This document shows, one piece after another, positions 1-7,518 of a stretch of 21,074 nt of DNA. How positions within the stretch are numbered: the stretch's first letter is position 1; the number at the start of each line of letters is the position of its first letter. The stretch comes from a virus. A program made the position numbers and the translations under genes. The stretch covers positions 1 through 21,074 of IMG/VR virus record IMGVR_UViG_3300009155_000325, one strand, 5' to 3'. Under the pieces are notes generated by a model that did no database searches, was not told where the DNA came from, and was given only the letters and a program-made list of their open reading frames with translations.

Positions 1-18
1 CTAACTAGAAAGTAACAA

Positions 19-333
19 ATGATTCAATTTAATTGGTGCATTGATAGCTTGCCTGTTTACATTGCAAAAGATGGCAAAACAAATGTTGTGTCTGAAATTA
101 ACTGGCATTGCGATGCAGTTGAAAACAATGTTTATTTTGATTCTTTGAGAGGGACAATAGTTCTTGAACTAGACCCGATATCTTTTGTTGCTTATGACCA
201 ACTCACGCAAGACATTGTATGGGAATGGGTTTATGCAAAAATTAGCAAACTAGCAATTGAAAAAAATTTACGGTTAGCCATTGATGCTCAAAAAGCATCC
301 AAGCCTGTTACTCTATCTTTGCCTTGGGCATAA
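19..333 (+). CDS. Small phage protein, DUF7936-like
   Basis: Encodes 104 residues ending in LPWA. The layout (W-x-I-x-x-L near the N-terminus, an alternating central part, a Y-D-Q-L-T segment, a W-V helix, an Ala/Lys-rich helix, then a terminal PW) matches my memory of the DUF7936 phage family, whose role is unknown; I could not run a profile search. There are no signal peptide, membrane segment or catalytic motifs. The stretch upstream of the ATG (AAAGTAACAA) is A-rich with no strong Shine-Dalgarno. It sits just before the scaffold gene, so it may be a minor virion or assembly protein, but this is position-based inference. Its codons look more AT-rich than those of the coat gene. Confidence 0.6.
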   Translation: MIQFNWCIDSLPVYIAKDGKTNVVSEINWHCDAVENNVYFDSLRGTIVLELDPISFVAYDQLTQDIVWEWVYAKISKLAIEKNLRLAIDAQKASKPVTLSLPWA

Positions 334-358
334 ATAAGGCATAATGCCAAAAAACGTA

Positions 359-389
359 CTGGTGCGATCACCAGGGAATCTAAGGATTC
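359..389 (+). other. Two tandem small hairpins in the scaffold-gene leader
   Basis: CTGGTG (359-364) pairs with CACCAG (369-374) around a CGAT loop. Directly after it, GAATC (376-380) pairs with GATTC (385-389) around TAAG. The second hairpin contains AAGGA (382-386), the probable ribosome binding site of the scaffold gene starting at 396. Folding would hide that site, so the pair could modulate scaffold translation. There is no U-tract, so this is not an intrinsic terminator. Only the sequence symmetry is observed; function is inferred. Confidence 0.35.
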
Positions 390-395
390 AGACAA

Positions 396-1148
396 ATGAC
401 TGATGAAGTCGAAAACCTAGCGGTTATACCCGTGCCAGAACTGGAAGCCACGGCGGCAAATCCAGAACCTGTAATTGAAACGCCGGAAGTTGAGGCTCCC
501 AAGACATTCTCGCAAGAGGAACTTGACGCCGCAATTGGTAAACGCCTCGCAAGAGAGCAACGGAAATGGGAACGAGATCAAGCGCAACGCCAAGCGGAAA
601 CGCAGGTGTTGAGAGCGCCAGTTGATGATTATTCCGCAGAGGCTAACCCCGACGCGATGGTCTTGCAAAAGGCTGAAGAAATTATTGCTAGGCGTGAGGC
701 TGCTAAACAGCAGTCGCAAGTTCTTGAAAGCTATCAGGAGCGTGAAGAAGCAGCGCGGGACAAATACACCGATTTTGAACAAGTCGCGTATAACCCCAAG
801 TTGACTATTACAAACGTGATGGCTGAAACGATCCAATCTTCGGATATTGGGCCTGAGTTAGCTTACTACCTTGGTTCAAACCCCAAAGATGCGGATCGTA
901 TTGCCAGACTGTCGCCTCTTAGCCAAGCAAAAGAAATTGGGAAGATAGAGGCCAAATTGGCCGCTGAACCTCCCATGAAGAAAACAACATCTGCGCCAGC
1001 GCCGATTACGCCAGTTACTGCACGCTCCTCTGGAGGAGCAGCTTTTGACACTACAGACCCACGGTCTATTAAGACTATGACGGATTCACAGTGGATTGAA
1101 GCTGAACGTGCAAGGCAGCGTAAGAAGTGGGAAGCACAAAACCGCTAA
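396..1148 (+). CDS. Capsid scaffolding protein
   Basis: Encodes a 250-residue, highly charged protein. The first ~36 residues are rich in Glu, Pro and Ala. The segment from about residue 38 (FSQEELDAAIGKRLAREQ) to ~130 is a long Lys/Arg/Glu/Gln-rich predicted helix or coiled coil. A Pro/Thr/Ala linker follows, and the C-terminus is a basic helix (about residues 233-250). This acidic-helical body with a basic C-terminal helix is the plan of phage scaffolds such as P22 gp8, whose C-terminal basic helix binds the coat protein. It lies directly upstream of the P22-type coat gene, as in P22. The ATG at 396 follows AAGGA with good spacing. Scaffolds diverge strongly, so the call rests on composition, architecture and position. 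Confidence 0.8.
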   Translation: MTDEVENLAVIPVPELEATAANPEPVIETPEVEAPKTFSQEELDAAIGKRLAREQRKWERDQAQRQAETQVLRAPVDDYSAEANPDAMVLQKAEEIIARREAAKQQSQVLESYQEREEAARDKYTDFEQVAYNPKLTITNVMAETIQSSDIGPELAYYLGSNPKDADRIARLSPLSQAKEIGKIEAKLAAEPPMKKTTSAPAPITPVTARSSGGAAFDTTDPRSIKTMTDSQWIEAERARQRKKWEAQNR

Positions 1149-1168
1149 CTTTTTTAAAGGACTTTATT

Positions 1169-2377
1169 GTGTCTAACTCAATCCTAACCATCGACATGAT
1201 CACGCGCAAAGCGCTTGAAATTCTCGAAAACAACTTGGTACTTACTCGTAACGTAAACCGCCAGTACGATGACAGCTTTGCTGTGCAAGGTGCCAAAATT
1301 GGTTCCACGCTGCGTATCCGTCTTCCTGACCGCGCTTTGGTTACTGACGGTGCCGCCCTGCAAGTTCAGGACGACAACGAGCAGTACACCACTTTGTCTG
1401 TTGCAAGCCAGAAACACATTGGTGTTAACTTCACCTCTGCCGAACTGACCATGCAATTGGACGACTTCGCAGAGCGTGTTCTTAAGCCTCGTATCAGCCA
1501 GTTGGCCTCCAGCATTGATGCTGACGTTGCTAACTGCTTCAAGACCATCGGCAACACCGTCGGCACCCCTGGAACGACTCCTTCGACTTCTTTGGTGCTG
1601 TTGCAAGCCCAGCAGAAGCTGAATGAGAACGCTGCTGTAATGTCGCCTCGCTACGCTACCGTCAATCCTGCCGCTAACGCTGGTTTGGTTGAAGGCATGA
1701 AAGGTTTGTTCAACCCCACCGACACTATCAGCAAGCAGTTCAAGAACGGCATGATGGGTACTGGCGTACTGGGCTTTGAAGAAGTCAATATGTCTCAGTC
1801 AATCAAGCAGTTCACCACGGGTTCGCGTGATGCATCCGCTGCCACCATTGTTGCTGCTTCGGTGACTTCGGAAGGTGCTTCTACTATCAGCTTGTCGCAA
1901 GCCTCTGTAACCACGACCATCAAAGCTGGTGACGTGTTTACCTGCGGTAGCGTCTTTGCTGTGAACCCACAAACCCGTGAAACCACTGGTTCGTTGTTCC
2001 AGTTTGTGGCTCTGGCTGATGCAACCGCTGTGTCTGGCACTTGGACCGTGACTGTGGCTCCCATGTATTCCGCTGCTCACGCACTGGCTACCATGACTGC
2101 CCTGCCACTGATCAGCGCTGTTGTGACCTTTGTTGGCACTGCTTCTACGGCTTACGCACAGAACTTGATCTACCACAAGGACGCAATAACATTTGCCACG
2201 GCTGACCTGTTGCTGCCCCAAGGTGTTGACATGGCTGCTCGCGCAGTGCATAACGGTATTAGCTTGCGTGTTGTTCGTCAGTACGACATCAACAATGACC
2301 GTATGCCTTGCCGTATTGACGTTTTGTACGGTTTCAGCACAATCCGTCCTCAGATGGCTTGCCGTCTGTGGGGCTAA
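1169..2377 (+). CDS. Major capsid (coat) protein, P22 gp5 family
   Basis: Encodes 402 residues from a GTG at 1169. This start is chosen because AAAGGA (1156-1161) lies 7 nt upstream and the protein then begins VSNSILTIDMITRKALEIL; an in-frame ATG at 1127 would overlap the scaffold gene and add an unlikely leader. The N-terminal pattern ITRKALEILENN, then RQYDDSF, then GSTLRIRLP, is what I recall of the P22 coat family (gp5, 430 residues), an HK97-fold shell protein. A Ser/Thr/Ala-rich middle (~220-320) likely covers an inserted beta domain. The end DRMPCRIDVLYG..IRPQMACRLWG also fits the family. It follows the scaffold gene by 20 nt and is followed by a GC hairpin. Cytoplasmic assembly role, very abundant product expected. 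Confidence 0.9.
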   Translation: MSNSILTIDMITRKALEILENNLVLTRNVNRQYDDSFAVQGAKIGSTLRIRLPDRALVTDGAALQVQDDNEQYTTLSVASQKHIGVNFTSAELTMQLDDFAERVLKPRISQLASSIDADVANCFKTIGNTVGTPGTTPSTSLVLLQAQQKLNENAAVMSPRYATVNPAANAGLVEGMKGLFNPTDTISKQFKNGMMGTGVLGFEEVNMSQSIKQFTTGSRDASAATIVAASVTSEGASTISLSQASVTTTIKAGDVFTCGSVFAVNPQTRETTGSLFQFVALADATAVSGTWTVTVAPMYSAAHALATMTALPLISAVVTFVGTASTAYAQNLIYHKDAITFATADLLLPQGVDMAARAVHNGISLRVVRQYDINNDRMPCRIDVLYGFSTIRPQMACRLWG

Positions 2378-2384
2378 ATTGAAC

Positions 2385-2400
2385 GGGGCTTTGGCCCCTT
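2385..2400 (+). terminator. Terminator-like hairpin after the coat gene
   Basis: GGGGC (2385-2389) and GCCCC (2394-2398) form a 5-bp stem around TTTG, followed by TTCTCTCT. The downstream tract is weak, so partial termination or 3'-end protection of coat mRNA is more likely than a full stop, since structural genes continue downstream. Confidence 0.5.
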
Positions 2401-2430
2401 CTCTCTAAACATCTTTTTAAGGAAATTATC

Positions 2431-2853
2431 ATGGCTCTCCCTAATGGCGCAGGCGGTTACCAACTTGGTGACGGCAATCTGTCTGAAGTTCAAATTCGCA
2501 CCCAAGCTACCCCAGCAACGGCAACTGTCACAGCAACTCTGACAACTGCTCAAATTCTGAATGGTATCCTTTTGGGCACTCCTACCACCACCGCAGCCGC
2601 ATACACTTTGCCTTTGTGTACTGATCTGGACGCAGCCGTCCCCAGTGCTAAAAACAACAGCTGTTTTGACTTTACGGTGATCAACACCAATGGTTCCGGC
2701 AGCGGCGTGATTACAATCACCACCAACACCGGCTGGACTATTGGTTCGTCTGGCACTCAAGGCTTGATGACTGTTACCACTGCTGGCACGGCGCAAACTT
2801 ACCGCGCAGTCAGAACTGGTGACGCTGCCTGGTCTTTGTATCGCGTTGGCTAA
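2431..2853 (+). CDS. Small beta-rich virion protein, candidate capsid decoration protein
   Basis: Encodes 140 residues rich in Thr, Gly, Ala and Val with few charges. Regular alternating segments such as FDFTVINTN, GVITITTNTGWTI and AWSLYRVG suggest a compact beta-sandwich. There is no signal peptide or membrane helix. The ATG at 2431 is preceded by AAGGAAATTATC, a good ribosome binding site. It sits between two similar hairpins immediately after the coat gene, the usual place of head decoration proteins, and its composition matches such proteins. I recognise no named family; the decoration role is inferred from position and composition. A tail or head-fibre subunit is the alternative. Confidence 0.6.
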   Translation: MALPNGAGGYQLGDGNLSEVQIRTQATPATATVTATLTTAQILNGILLGTPTTTAAAYTLPLCTDLDAAVPSAKNNSCFDFTVINTNGSGSGVITITTNTGWTIGSSGTQGLMTVTTAGTAQTYRAVRTGDAAWSLYRVG

Positions 2854-2861
2854 TATGAACG

Positions 2862-2882
2862 GGGGCTTCGGCCCCTGTTTTT
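2862..2882 (+). terminator. Hairpin with TTCG tetraloop and T-tract
   Basis: GGGGC (2862-2866) pairs with GCCCC (2871-2875) around the stable TTCG loop, followed by TG and five T residues (2878-2882). This resembles an intrinsic terminator. Directly after it comes AAAGGAAATAATT, the ribosome binding site of the gene at 2896. The hairpin plus ribosome-site block closely resembles the one at 2385-2430. Confidence 0.6.
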
Positions 2883-2895
2883 AAAGGAAATAATT

Positions 2896-3336
2896 ATGGC
2901 AAATACAAAATCTATTGGTGTTGCTTTTGAAGATCAAGACCTTAAAGGTTCAGCAACAATCTATGCTTTAGCCGGAAGTGGGCAACTGGGGTACAACACT
3001 GGAAGTTCTACTACAGTGCCTTCAACTGTTACCCAAGCTACCAGCAAGTCTACTGGCGTAACCATCAACGCATCTGTTGGTCAAATTGTTACTAACAACG
3101 CTGCTTTGGCAGCTGCTACTGAAGTTGCATTTGTCGTGACAAATAGCGCGGTTAGTGCTTATGATGTTCCAATAGTGGCATTAGCAAGCGGCGCAGCCAC
3201 GGCGGGGACGTATTTGCTTTCAGTGGCCGCTGTGGCCGCTGGATCATTTACCGTGGTAATTTCAAATGCATCCGCAGGCAGCTTGTCTGAGGCGCTTACT
3301 TTGAATTTTGCTTTGATTCACGTTGCACAAGCGTAA
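2896..3336 (+). CDS. Small Ala/Thr-rich virion protein, candidate decoration or trimeric beta protein
   Basis: Encodes 146 residues. The segment ATSKSTGVTINASVGQIVTN followed by NNAALAAATEVAFVVTNS and a GSLSEALTLNFALIH ending resembles a family I remember from environmental phage genomes next to the coat gene, usually left as hypothetical. Composition is Ala/Ser/Thr/Val with almost no charged residues in the C-terminal two thirds, consistent with an all-beta, externally exposed or trimeric domain. The start is supported by AAAGGAAATAATT just upstream. A strong hairpin with T-tract follows the stop. Function is inferred only. Confidence 0.6.
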   Translation: MANTKSIGVAFEDQDLKGSATIYALAGSGQLGYNTGSSTTVPSTVTQATSKSTGVTINASVGQIVTNNAALAAATEVAFVVTNSAVSAYDVPIVALASGAATAGTYLLSVAAVAAGSFTVVISNASAGSLSEALTLNFALIHVAQA

Positions 3337-3339
3337 AAG

Positions 3340-3366
3340 AAGGGGGCGTAAAAACCCCCCTTTTTT
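3340..3366 (+). terminator. Strong intrinsic terminator-like hairpin
   Basis: A stem AAGGGGG (3340-3346) with CCCCCTT (3356-3362) encloses a 9-nt loop, and the T-run covers 3361-3366. This is the most convincing intrinsic terminator in the window. It lies directly upstream of another same-strand gene, so downstream tail genes need read-through or an unseen promoter. Confidence 0.7.
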
Positions 3367-3369
3367 AAC

Positions 3370-3561
3370 ATGATCATCTACCTAATGCACCCCGTCCACG
3401 GGCGAAAAGTTGCCACAATGGAGCTTGAAGCTGAATACGATGAGAAAAACGGCTGGTCGCGGTACAATCCCGATACGCCTGCTTTAGTCTCTGAACCAGA
3501 TACAAATGCGCTAAACATCAAGCGCAAATACACGCGCAAGGCTGTAACCGAGGAAATCTAA
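3370..3561 (+). CDS. Small hypothetical protein between capsid and head-tail genes
   Basis: Encodes 63 residues beginning MIIYLMHPVHGRKVATMELE and ending with a Lys/Arg-rich tail (IKRKYTRKA). The pattern HPVHGRKVA...E.E...KNGW..Y looks like a small compact domain found in phage structural regions, but I cannot name it. The ATG at 3370 sits three bases after the terminator T-run and has no Shine-Dalgarno, so the start is uncertain; ATG 3385 is an alternative. It ends 1 nt before the next ATG, and its last codons carry GAGGA (3550-3554), the ribosome binding site of the gp4-like gene. Confidence 0.55.
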   Translation: MIIYLMHPVHGRKVATMELEAEYDEKNGWSRYNPDTPALVSEPDTNALNIKRKYTRKAVTEEI

Positions 3562-3562
3562 C

Positions 3563-4279
3563 ATGGCAACATACACCGCAGCAGACCAAATAAATCGTGC
3601 GCTTCGATTGCTTGGCATCTTAGCTGAAGGTGAAACGCCATCGGCAGCTACCTCGCAAGATGCTCTGGTTGCCCTGAACCAGATGATCGATTCGTGGAAC
3701 ACTGAACGTCTGTCGGTGTTCAGCACCCAAGATCAAATGTTTACTTGGCCTGCTGGCTTTATCAACCGCACTCTTGGCCCAACAGGCGATTTTGTAGGCA
3801 ATCGGCCTATCTTGCTGGATGACGCGACCTACTACCGCGACCCAGGCACTAACGTCAGCTTTGGTATCAAGTTCATTAACCAGCAGCAATACGATGGTAT
3901 TGCTGTAAAGACGGTTACGTCCACTTACCCGCAAGTGCTGTTTACCAACATGTCATACCCAGATATTGACATGTACATCTATCCACGTCCCACACGGGAC
4001 TTGGAATGGCACTTTATCAGCGTTGAGGAACTTACCCAACCCGCCACCTTGGCGACTGACATTTTGTTCCCGCCAGGCTATCTGCGTGCGTTTACCTACA
4101 ACTTGGCAATGGAGTTTGCGCCAGAGTTTGGTGTTGAGCCAAGCCCACAAGTGCAGCGGATTGCTATGACTAGCAAGCGCAATCTGAAGCGCATCAACAA
4201 CCCTGACGACATCATGTCCATGCCCTATTCGCTGGTGGCAACTCGTCAACGGTTTAACATTTACGCAGGCAACTACTAA
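3563..4279 (+). CDS. Head-to-tail adaptor, P22 gp4-like tail accessory factor
   Basis: Encodes 238 residues. The start (TAADQINRALRLLGIL...GE.P) and the block DALVALNQMIDSWNTERL are characteristic of the gp4 family, which forms a ring beneath the portal and extends the DNA channel. A C-terminal helical part (FPPGYLRAFTYNLAMEFAPE) follows a beta-rich centre containing YPRPTRDLEWH. P22 gp4 is shorter (166 residues), while environmental relatives are often of this size. In P22, gp4 also has a peptidoglycan hydrolase activity; I see no matching motif here. GAGGA lies 8 nt upstream of the ATG. The stop overlaps the next ATG by one base (TAATG), and the order gp4 then gp10 matches P22. Confidence 0.85.
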   Translation: MATYTAADQINRALRLLGILAEGETPSAATSQDALVALNQMIDSWNTERLSVFSTQDQMFTWPAGFINRTLGPTGDFVGNRPILLDDATYYRDPGTNVSFGIKFINQQQYDGIAVKTVTSTYPQVLFTNMSYPDIDMYIYPRPTRDLEWHFISVEELTQPATLATDILFPPGYLRAFTYNLAMEFAPEFGVEPSPQVQRIAMTSKRNLKRINNPDDIMSMPYSLVATRQRFNIYAGNY

Positions 4280-5745
4280 TGAAAACGCCAATTCTTGGCG
4301 CATCGTATGTTGCCCGTAGCATCAATGCTGCGGACAACCGCATGGTCAACCTGTTTCCTGAAATTGTCCCCGAGGGTGGCAAGGAGGCTGGGTTTCTAAA
4401 TCGTGCGCCAGGTCTTAACTTCTTGCAAACCGTAGGCACCGGCCCTATTCGGGCATTGTGGGCGCACCAGACCAATGGCACAGACTTCTATGTTGTTTCA
4501 GGCACCGAGGTCTACAAACTTACTGGATTGACAGCTACACCTGTCAAGATTGGCAATGTATCTGGAACTGGCCCAGTTTCTATTGCTGACAATGGTGCGG
4601 TGTTATTCTTTGCCTGTAATGGCCCAAGCTACACCTATTACGAACCAACTAACGAGTTTAACCAGATTACAGATGTCAACTTCCCTGGCGCTGTAACGGT
4701 TGGTTATCTAGATACCCAATTTATTTTTAACGAGCCAAATAGCCAACGGCTCTGGTCGGTGGATACGATAAACCCTGCAAATGGTGACTACATCTACCCG
4801 CTAGTGTTTAATCCCTTGTTTTTTTCTAGCGCAGACGGCTCTCCAGACGGCGTGGTGGCAATCAATAGTGACCACCGTCAACTTTGGGTGTTTGGCACTG
4901 ACTCGACTGAAGTTTGGTACAACGCTGGCCTTGCCAACTTCCCTTTAACGCCCATTCAAGGCGCTTTTAATGAAGTTGGATGTGTAGCTGCTTACTCTGT
5001 TGCCAAGCTCGATAACACCCTGTTCTGGCTCGGTACAGACGCCCGTGGTCAGGGTATTGTCTACAAAGCCAACGGATACTCAGCACTTAGGGTTTCTACC
5101 CATGCCATTGAGTACGCAATAGCTCAATACGGCAATCTGGCTAATGCTTTGGCCTATACATACCAACAAGAAGGTCATGCCTTTTACGTGCTAACGTTTC
5201 CCAGCGCCAACGCAACATGGGTTTACGATGTGTCCACCCAAGCCTGGCACGAACGTGCAGGGTTTGACAATGGCGAGTTTGTGCGGCACCGCAGCAACTG
5301 CCAGTGCAACTTTAGCGGCAATACTGTAGTAGGCGATTTTGAGAACGGCAACATCTACACGCTTGACTTGGATGTGTACGCTGACAATGGTGGCATTCAA
5401 AAATGGCTGCGCTCATGGCGGGCGCTGCCTACCGGCCAGAACAACCTAAAGCGCACAGCGCAGCACAGCCTCCAGCTTGACTGCGAAACAGGCGTTGGCC
5501 TAAATACCGGCCAAGGCTCTACTCCAGAGGCCATGCTGCGCTGGTCTGATGATGGCGGTCACACTTGGTCCAATGAGCATTGGCGCGAGATGGGTGCCAT
5601 CGGCCAATACGGATACCGCACGATCTGGCGGCGATTGGGCATGACTCAAAAAATTCGTGACCGAGTTTATGAAGTATCTGGCACCGATCCCGTGAAGATT
5701 GCCATCATGGGTGCTGAGTTGTTGATTTCACCGACGAACGCATAA
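4279..5745 (+). CDS. Packaged-DNA stabilisation protein, P22 gp10-like
   Basis: Encodes 488 residues, close to P22 gp10 (472). It begins MKTPILGASYVARSINAADN with NLFPEIVPEGGK just after, a family signature. Repeated beta-strand and Gly/Asn/Thr-rich segments fit the beta-propeller-like hub that closes the portal channel after DNA packaging. Recognisable internal pieces are TDSTEVWYNAG and the C-terminal WSDDGGHTWSNEHWREMGAIGQYGYR with W-R-R-L-G. Translation is probably coupled to the gp4-like gene through the TAATG overlap, and the same overlap joins it to the gene after. Confidence is high from the conserved N-terminus, length and position. Confidence 0.88.
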   Translation: MKTPILGASYVARSINAADNRMVNLFPEIVPEGGKEAGFLNRAPGLNFLQTVGTGPIRALWAHQTNGTDFYVVSGTEVYKLTGLTATPVKIGNVSGTGPVSIADNGAVLFFACNGPSYTYYEPTNEFNQITDVNFPGAVTVGYLDTQFIFNEPNSQRLWSVDTINPANGDYIYPLVFNPLFFSSADGSPDGVVAINSDHRQLWVFGTDSTEVWYNAGLANFPLTPIQGAFNEVGCVAAYSVAKLDNTLFWLGTDARGQGIVYKANGYSALRVSTHAIEYAIAQYGNLANALAYTYQQEGHAFYVLTFPSANATWVYDVSTQAWHERAGFDNGEFVRHRSNCQCNFSGNTVVGDFENGNIYTLDLDVYADNGGIQKWLRSWRALPTGQNNLKRTAQHSLQLDCETGVGLNTGQGSTPEAMLRWSDDGGHTWSNEHWREMGAIGQYGYRTIWRRLGMTQKIRDRVYEVSGTDPVKIAIMGAELLISPTNA

Positions 5746-6440
5746 TGGCCGGATCATATTCACAAATTCCTGCGCCTCGCGTCCCCTTCTTGGACCCGCA
5801 GACAAACATGGTTTCACCACAATGGTTTTTGTGGTTTAACAATGTTTACGGCATTACGGGCAGCGGCGTTGGCATTGTTGCAGTAGCAAATGGTGGTACG
5901 GGTTTAGGCACGGCCCCCGCCAACGGCCAATTGCTAATTGGCAACGGTACAGGGTATTCCCTTAACACCTTGTTCGCTGGAACTGGCATAACCGTAACTA
6001 ACGGCTCTGGTTCAATTTCAATTATCAATAGTTTGCCAGATCAGACGGTGGTGCTTACGGGTGCTGGCACAAACGTGGTTACTGGTACTTACCCTAACTT
6101 TACAATTACATCAACCGCCGTAACCAGCGTAAGCGGAACGGGCACTGTCAACGGCATTACGTTAACTGGGACAGTCACAAGCACAGGCAGTTTGACCCTT
6201 GGCGGCACCCTTAGCGGCGTAAGTCTGACCACTCAGGTTAGCGGTGTATTGCCAGTGGCAAATGGTGGCACAGGATTAGGAGTAGCCTATACCGTAGCAA
6301 CGTTGCCAGCAGCAGGGACGCAAGGGCGCAGATCATGGGTGACTGATGCTTTGGCACCAGCATTCGGGGCGGCTCCAGTTGGCGGTGGGGCGGTGGTTAT
6401 CCCCGTGTTTGACAACGGCACAATTTGGATTGTTGGATAA
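5745..6440 (+). CDS. Tail tip or fibre protein, Gly/Thr-rich
   Basis: Encodes 231 residues. The N-terminal ~35 residues (IPAPRVPFLDPQTNMVSPQW then FLWFNNVYG) look like a virion-attachment segment seen at the start of many phage tail proteins. The rest is a low-charge Gly/Thr/Val/Ser-rich region with repeated motifs: VANGGTGLG appears twice (around residues 46 and 171), with several TGTVTSTGSLTLGG-like strands between, consistent with a trimeric beta fibre. It occupies the slot of the P22 tail needle gene 26 and has a similar length (233 in P22, from memory), but lacks the coiled coil of gp26, so a fibre or tip protein is the safer label. Its start overlaps the previous stop (TAATG). Confidence 0.7.
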   Translation: MAGSYSQIPAPRVPFLDPQTNMVSPQWFLWFNNVYGITGSGVGIVAVANGGTGLGTAPANGQLLIGNGTGYSLNTLFAGTGITVTNGSGSISIINSLPDQTVVLTGAGTNVVTGTYPNFTITSTAVTSVSGTGTVNGITLTGTVTSTGSLTLGGTLSGVSLTTQVSGVLPVANGGTGLGVAYTVATLPAAGTQGRRSWVTDALAPAFGAAPVGGGAVVIPVFDNGTIWIVG

Positions 6441-6441
6441 T

Positions 6442-6780
6442 ATGATCAGTCATCACTTTGGTGCTGGTGTTTATGCTAAAGAAACCCGCATTCCAGCAGG
6501 AAACATTCTTGTCCAACATAAGCATAAATATGATCATCTATCTGTACTAGCAAGTGGGTCAGTTGAGTTGGTTGTTGATGGTGTTAAGTCCGTTGTCCAT
6601 GCGCCAGCGTGTTTAACAATTCAAGCAAACAAGCACCACGGCGTAAAATCGTTAACTGATGTGGTGTGGTATTGCATTCATGCAACCGAATGCACCGATA
6701 CCGATGAAATAGACGATGTGTTAATCGTTGCTGGTGATGATGTTGAAATGCACACATTGGCTCAATGTTTACAGGAGTAA
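6442..6780 (+). CDS. Cupin-domain protein in the tail gene cluster
   Basis: Encodes 112 residues from the ATG at 6442, the first in-frame start after the preceding stop; an earlier in-frame ATG at 6346 would overlap the tail gene by 95 nt. Cupin motif 1 is readable as G20-x5-H26-x-H28-x3-H32-x6-G39, so the usual Glu is replaced by His. Motif 2 is around P56...N63-K-H65-H66-G. These residues could bind one metal ion in a small beta barrel. The C-terminal ~30 residues are acidic. It lies between the tail protein and the gp7-like ejection gene with no strong Shine-Dalgarno of its own. It may be a virion component or a small enzyme acting on sugars; nothing in the sequence decides. Confidence 0.75.
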   Translation: MISHHFGAGVYAKETRIPAGNILVQHKHKYDHLSVLASGSVELVVDGVKSVVHAPACLTIQANKHHGVKSLTDVVWYCIHATECTDTDEIDDVLIVAGDDVEMHTLAQCLQE

Positions 6781-6783
6781 GTT

Positions 6784-7500
6784 ATGCCTTGGTCATTTAT
6801 TATCCCCGCTGCTGTATCGCTTTTTAGCGGTTCTCAAAATCGACAAGCTGCCTCTAGGGCTAGTGACACTGCAACACAAGCATCTGAAAGCGCTCAAGCA
6901 CTTCAGAAGCAAATGTTTGACAAGCAGCTTGAATTGAACGCACCTTACCGTGAGGCTGGTGTAACTGGTCAAAACCGGCTGATGGAATTGCTTGGCCTTG
7001 GTGGGAATGCTGGTGCTGCTGACTATGGTAAATACGGCAAAGACTTTAGCATGGCTGACTACACGGCAGACCCTGGCTATGGTTTTCGATTGAGTGAAGG
7101 CATGAAACAACTTGGGCATCAAGCTGCTGGCCGTGGTGGCCTGATTTCCGGTCAAAGTATGACTGGGTTGCAAAAATATGCACAAGATCAAGCCTCAAAT
7201 GAATATCAAAATGCGTTTACCCGCTATCAAACCAATCGAACAAATCAGTTGGCTCCCTTGGGTAGCTTGATGACATCTGGACAAAATGCTGCGGTTGGTG
7301 CTGGTTCTCAAGCTGGAACTTATGGTGCAAATGTTGGAAATTTGATGACAAGTACTGGTGAAAATAGAGCCAATGCTTTGCTTGCTGCACAAAGATCAAA
7401 TGCGTCAAGTTATGGCGATATTGCCAAACTTTATGGTCAGACAAGCCCTAACTTTGGCAGCTTGTTTAGTAGTAGCGGCAATGGCAACTACACAACTTAA
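6784..7500 (+). CDS. DNA ejection protein, P22 gp7-like
   Basis: Encodes 238 residues (P22 gp7 is 229). The short hydrophobic N-terminus (MPWSFIIPAAVSLFSG) is followed by an Ala/Ser/Gln helix, then NAPYREAG, DYTADPGYGFRLSEG and AAGRGGLISGQ, then a long Gln/Asn/Ala/Gly-rich tail (LAPLGSLMTSGQNAAVGAGS). This plan matches phage DNA transfer proteins that leave the head before the genome and help build the trans-envelope channel; in P22 gp7 the N-terminus is removed in the virion. AGGAG (6773-6777) gives a well-placed ribosome binding site. It is the first of three genes whose order and lengths match P22 gp7-gp20-gp16. Confidence 0.78.
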   Translation: MPWSFIIPAAVSLFSGSQNRQAASRASDTATQASESAQALQKQMFDKQLELNAPYREAGVTGQNRLMELLGLGGNAGAADYGKYGKDFSMADYTADPGYGFRLSEGMKQLGHQAAGRGGLISGQSMTGLQKYAQDQASNEYQNAFTRYQTNRTNQLAPLGSLMTSGQNAAVGAGSQAGTYGANVGNLMTSTGENRANALLAAQRSNASSYGDIAKLYGQTSPNFGSLFSSSGNGNYTT

Positions 7501-7518
7501 ATACATGAGGCGCTAATC

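Noticed and set aside
1127-1168. Longer coat-protein start at ATG 1127
   Set aside because: It would overlap the scaffold gene, and a GTG at 1169 has an AAAGGA ribosome site with ideal spacing and gives the family-typical N-terminus.
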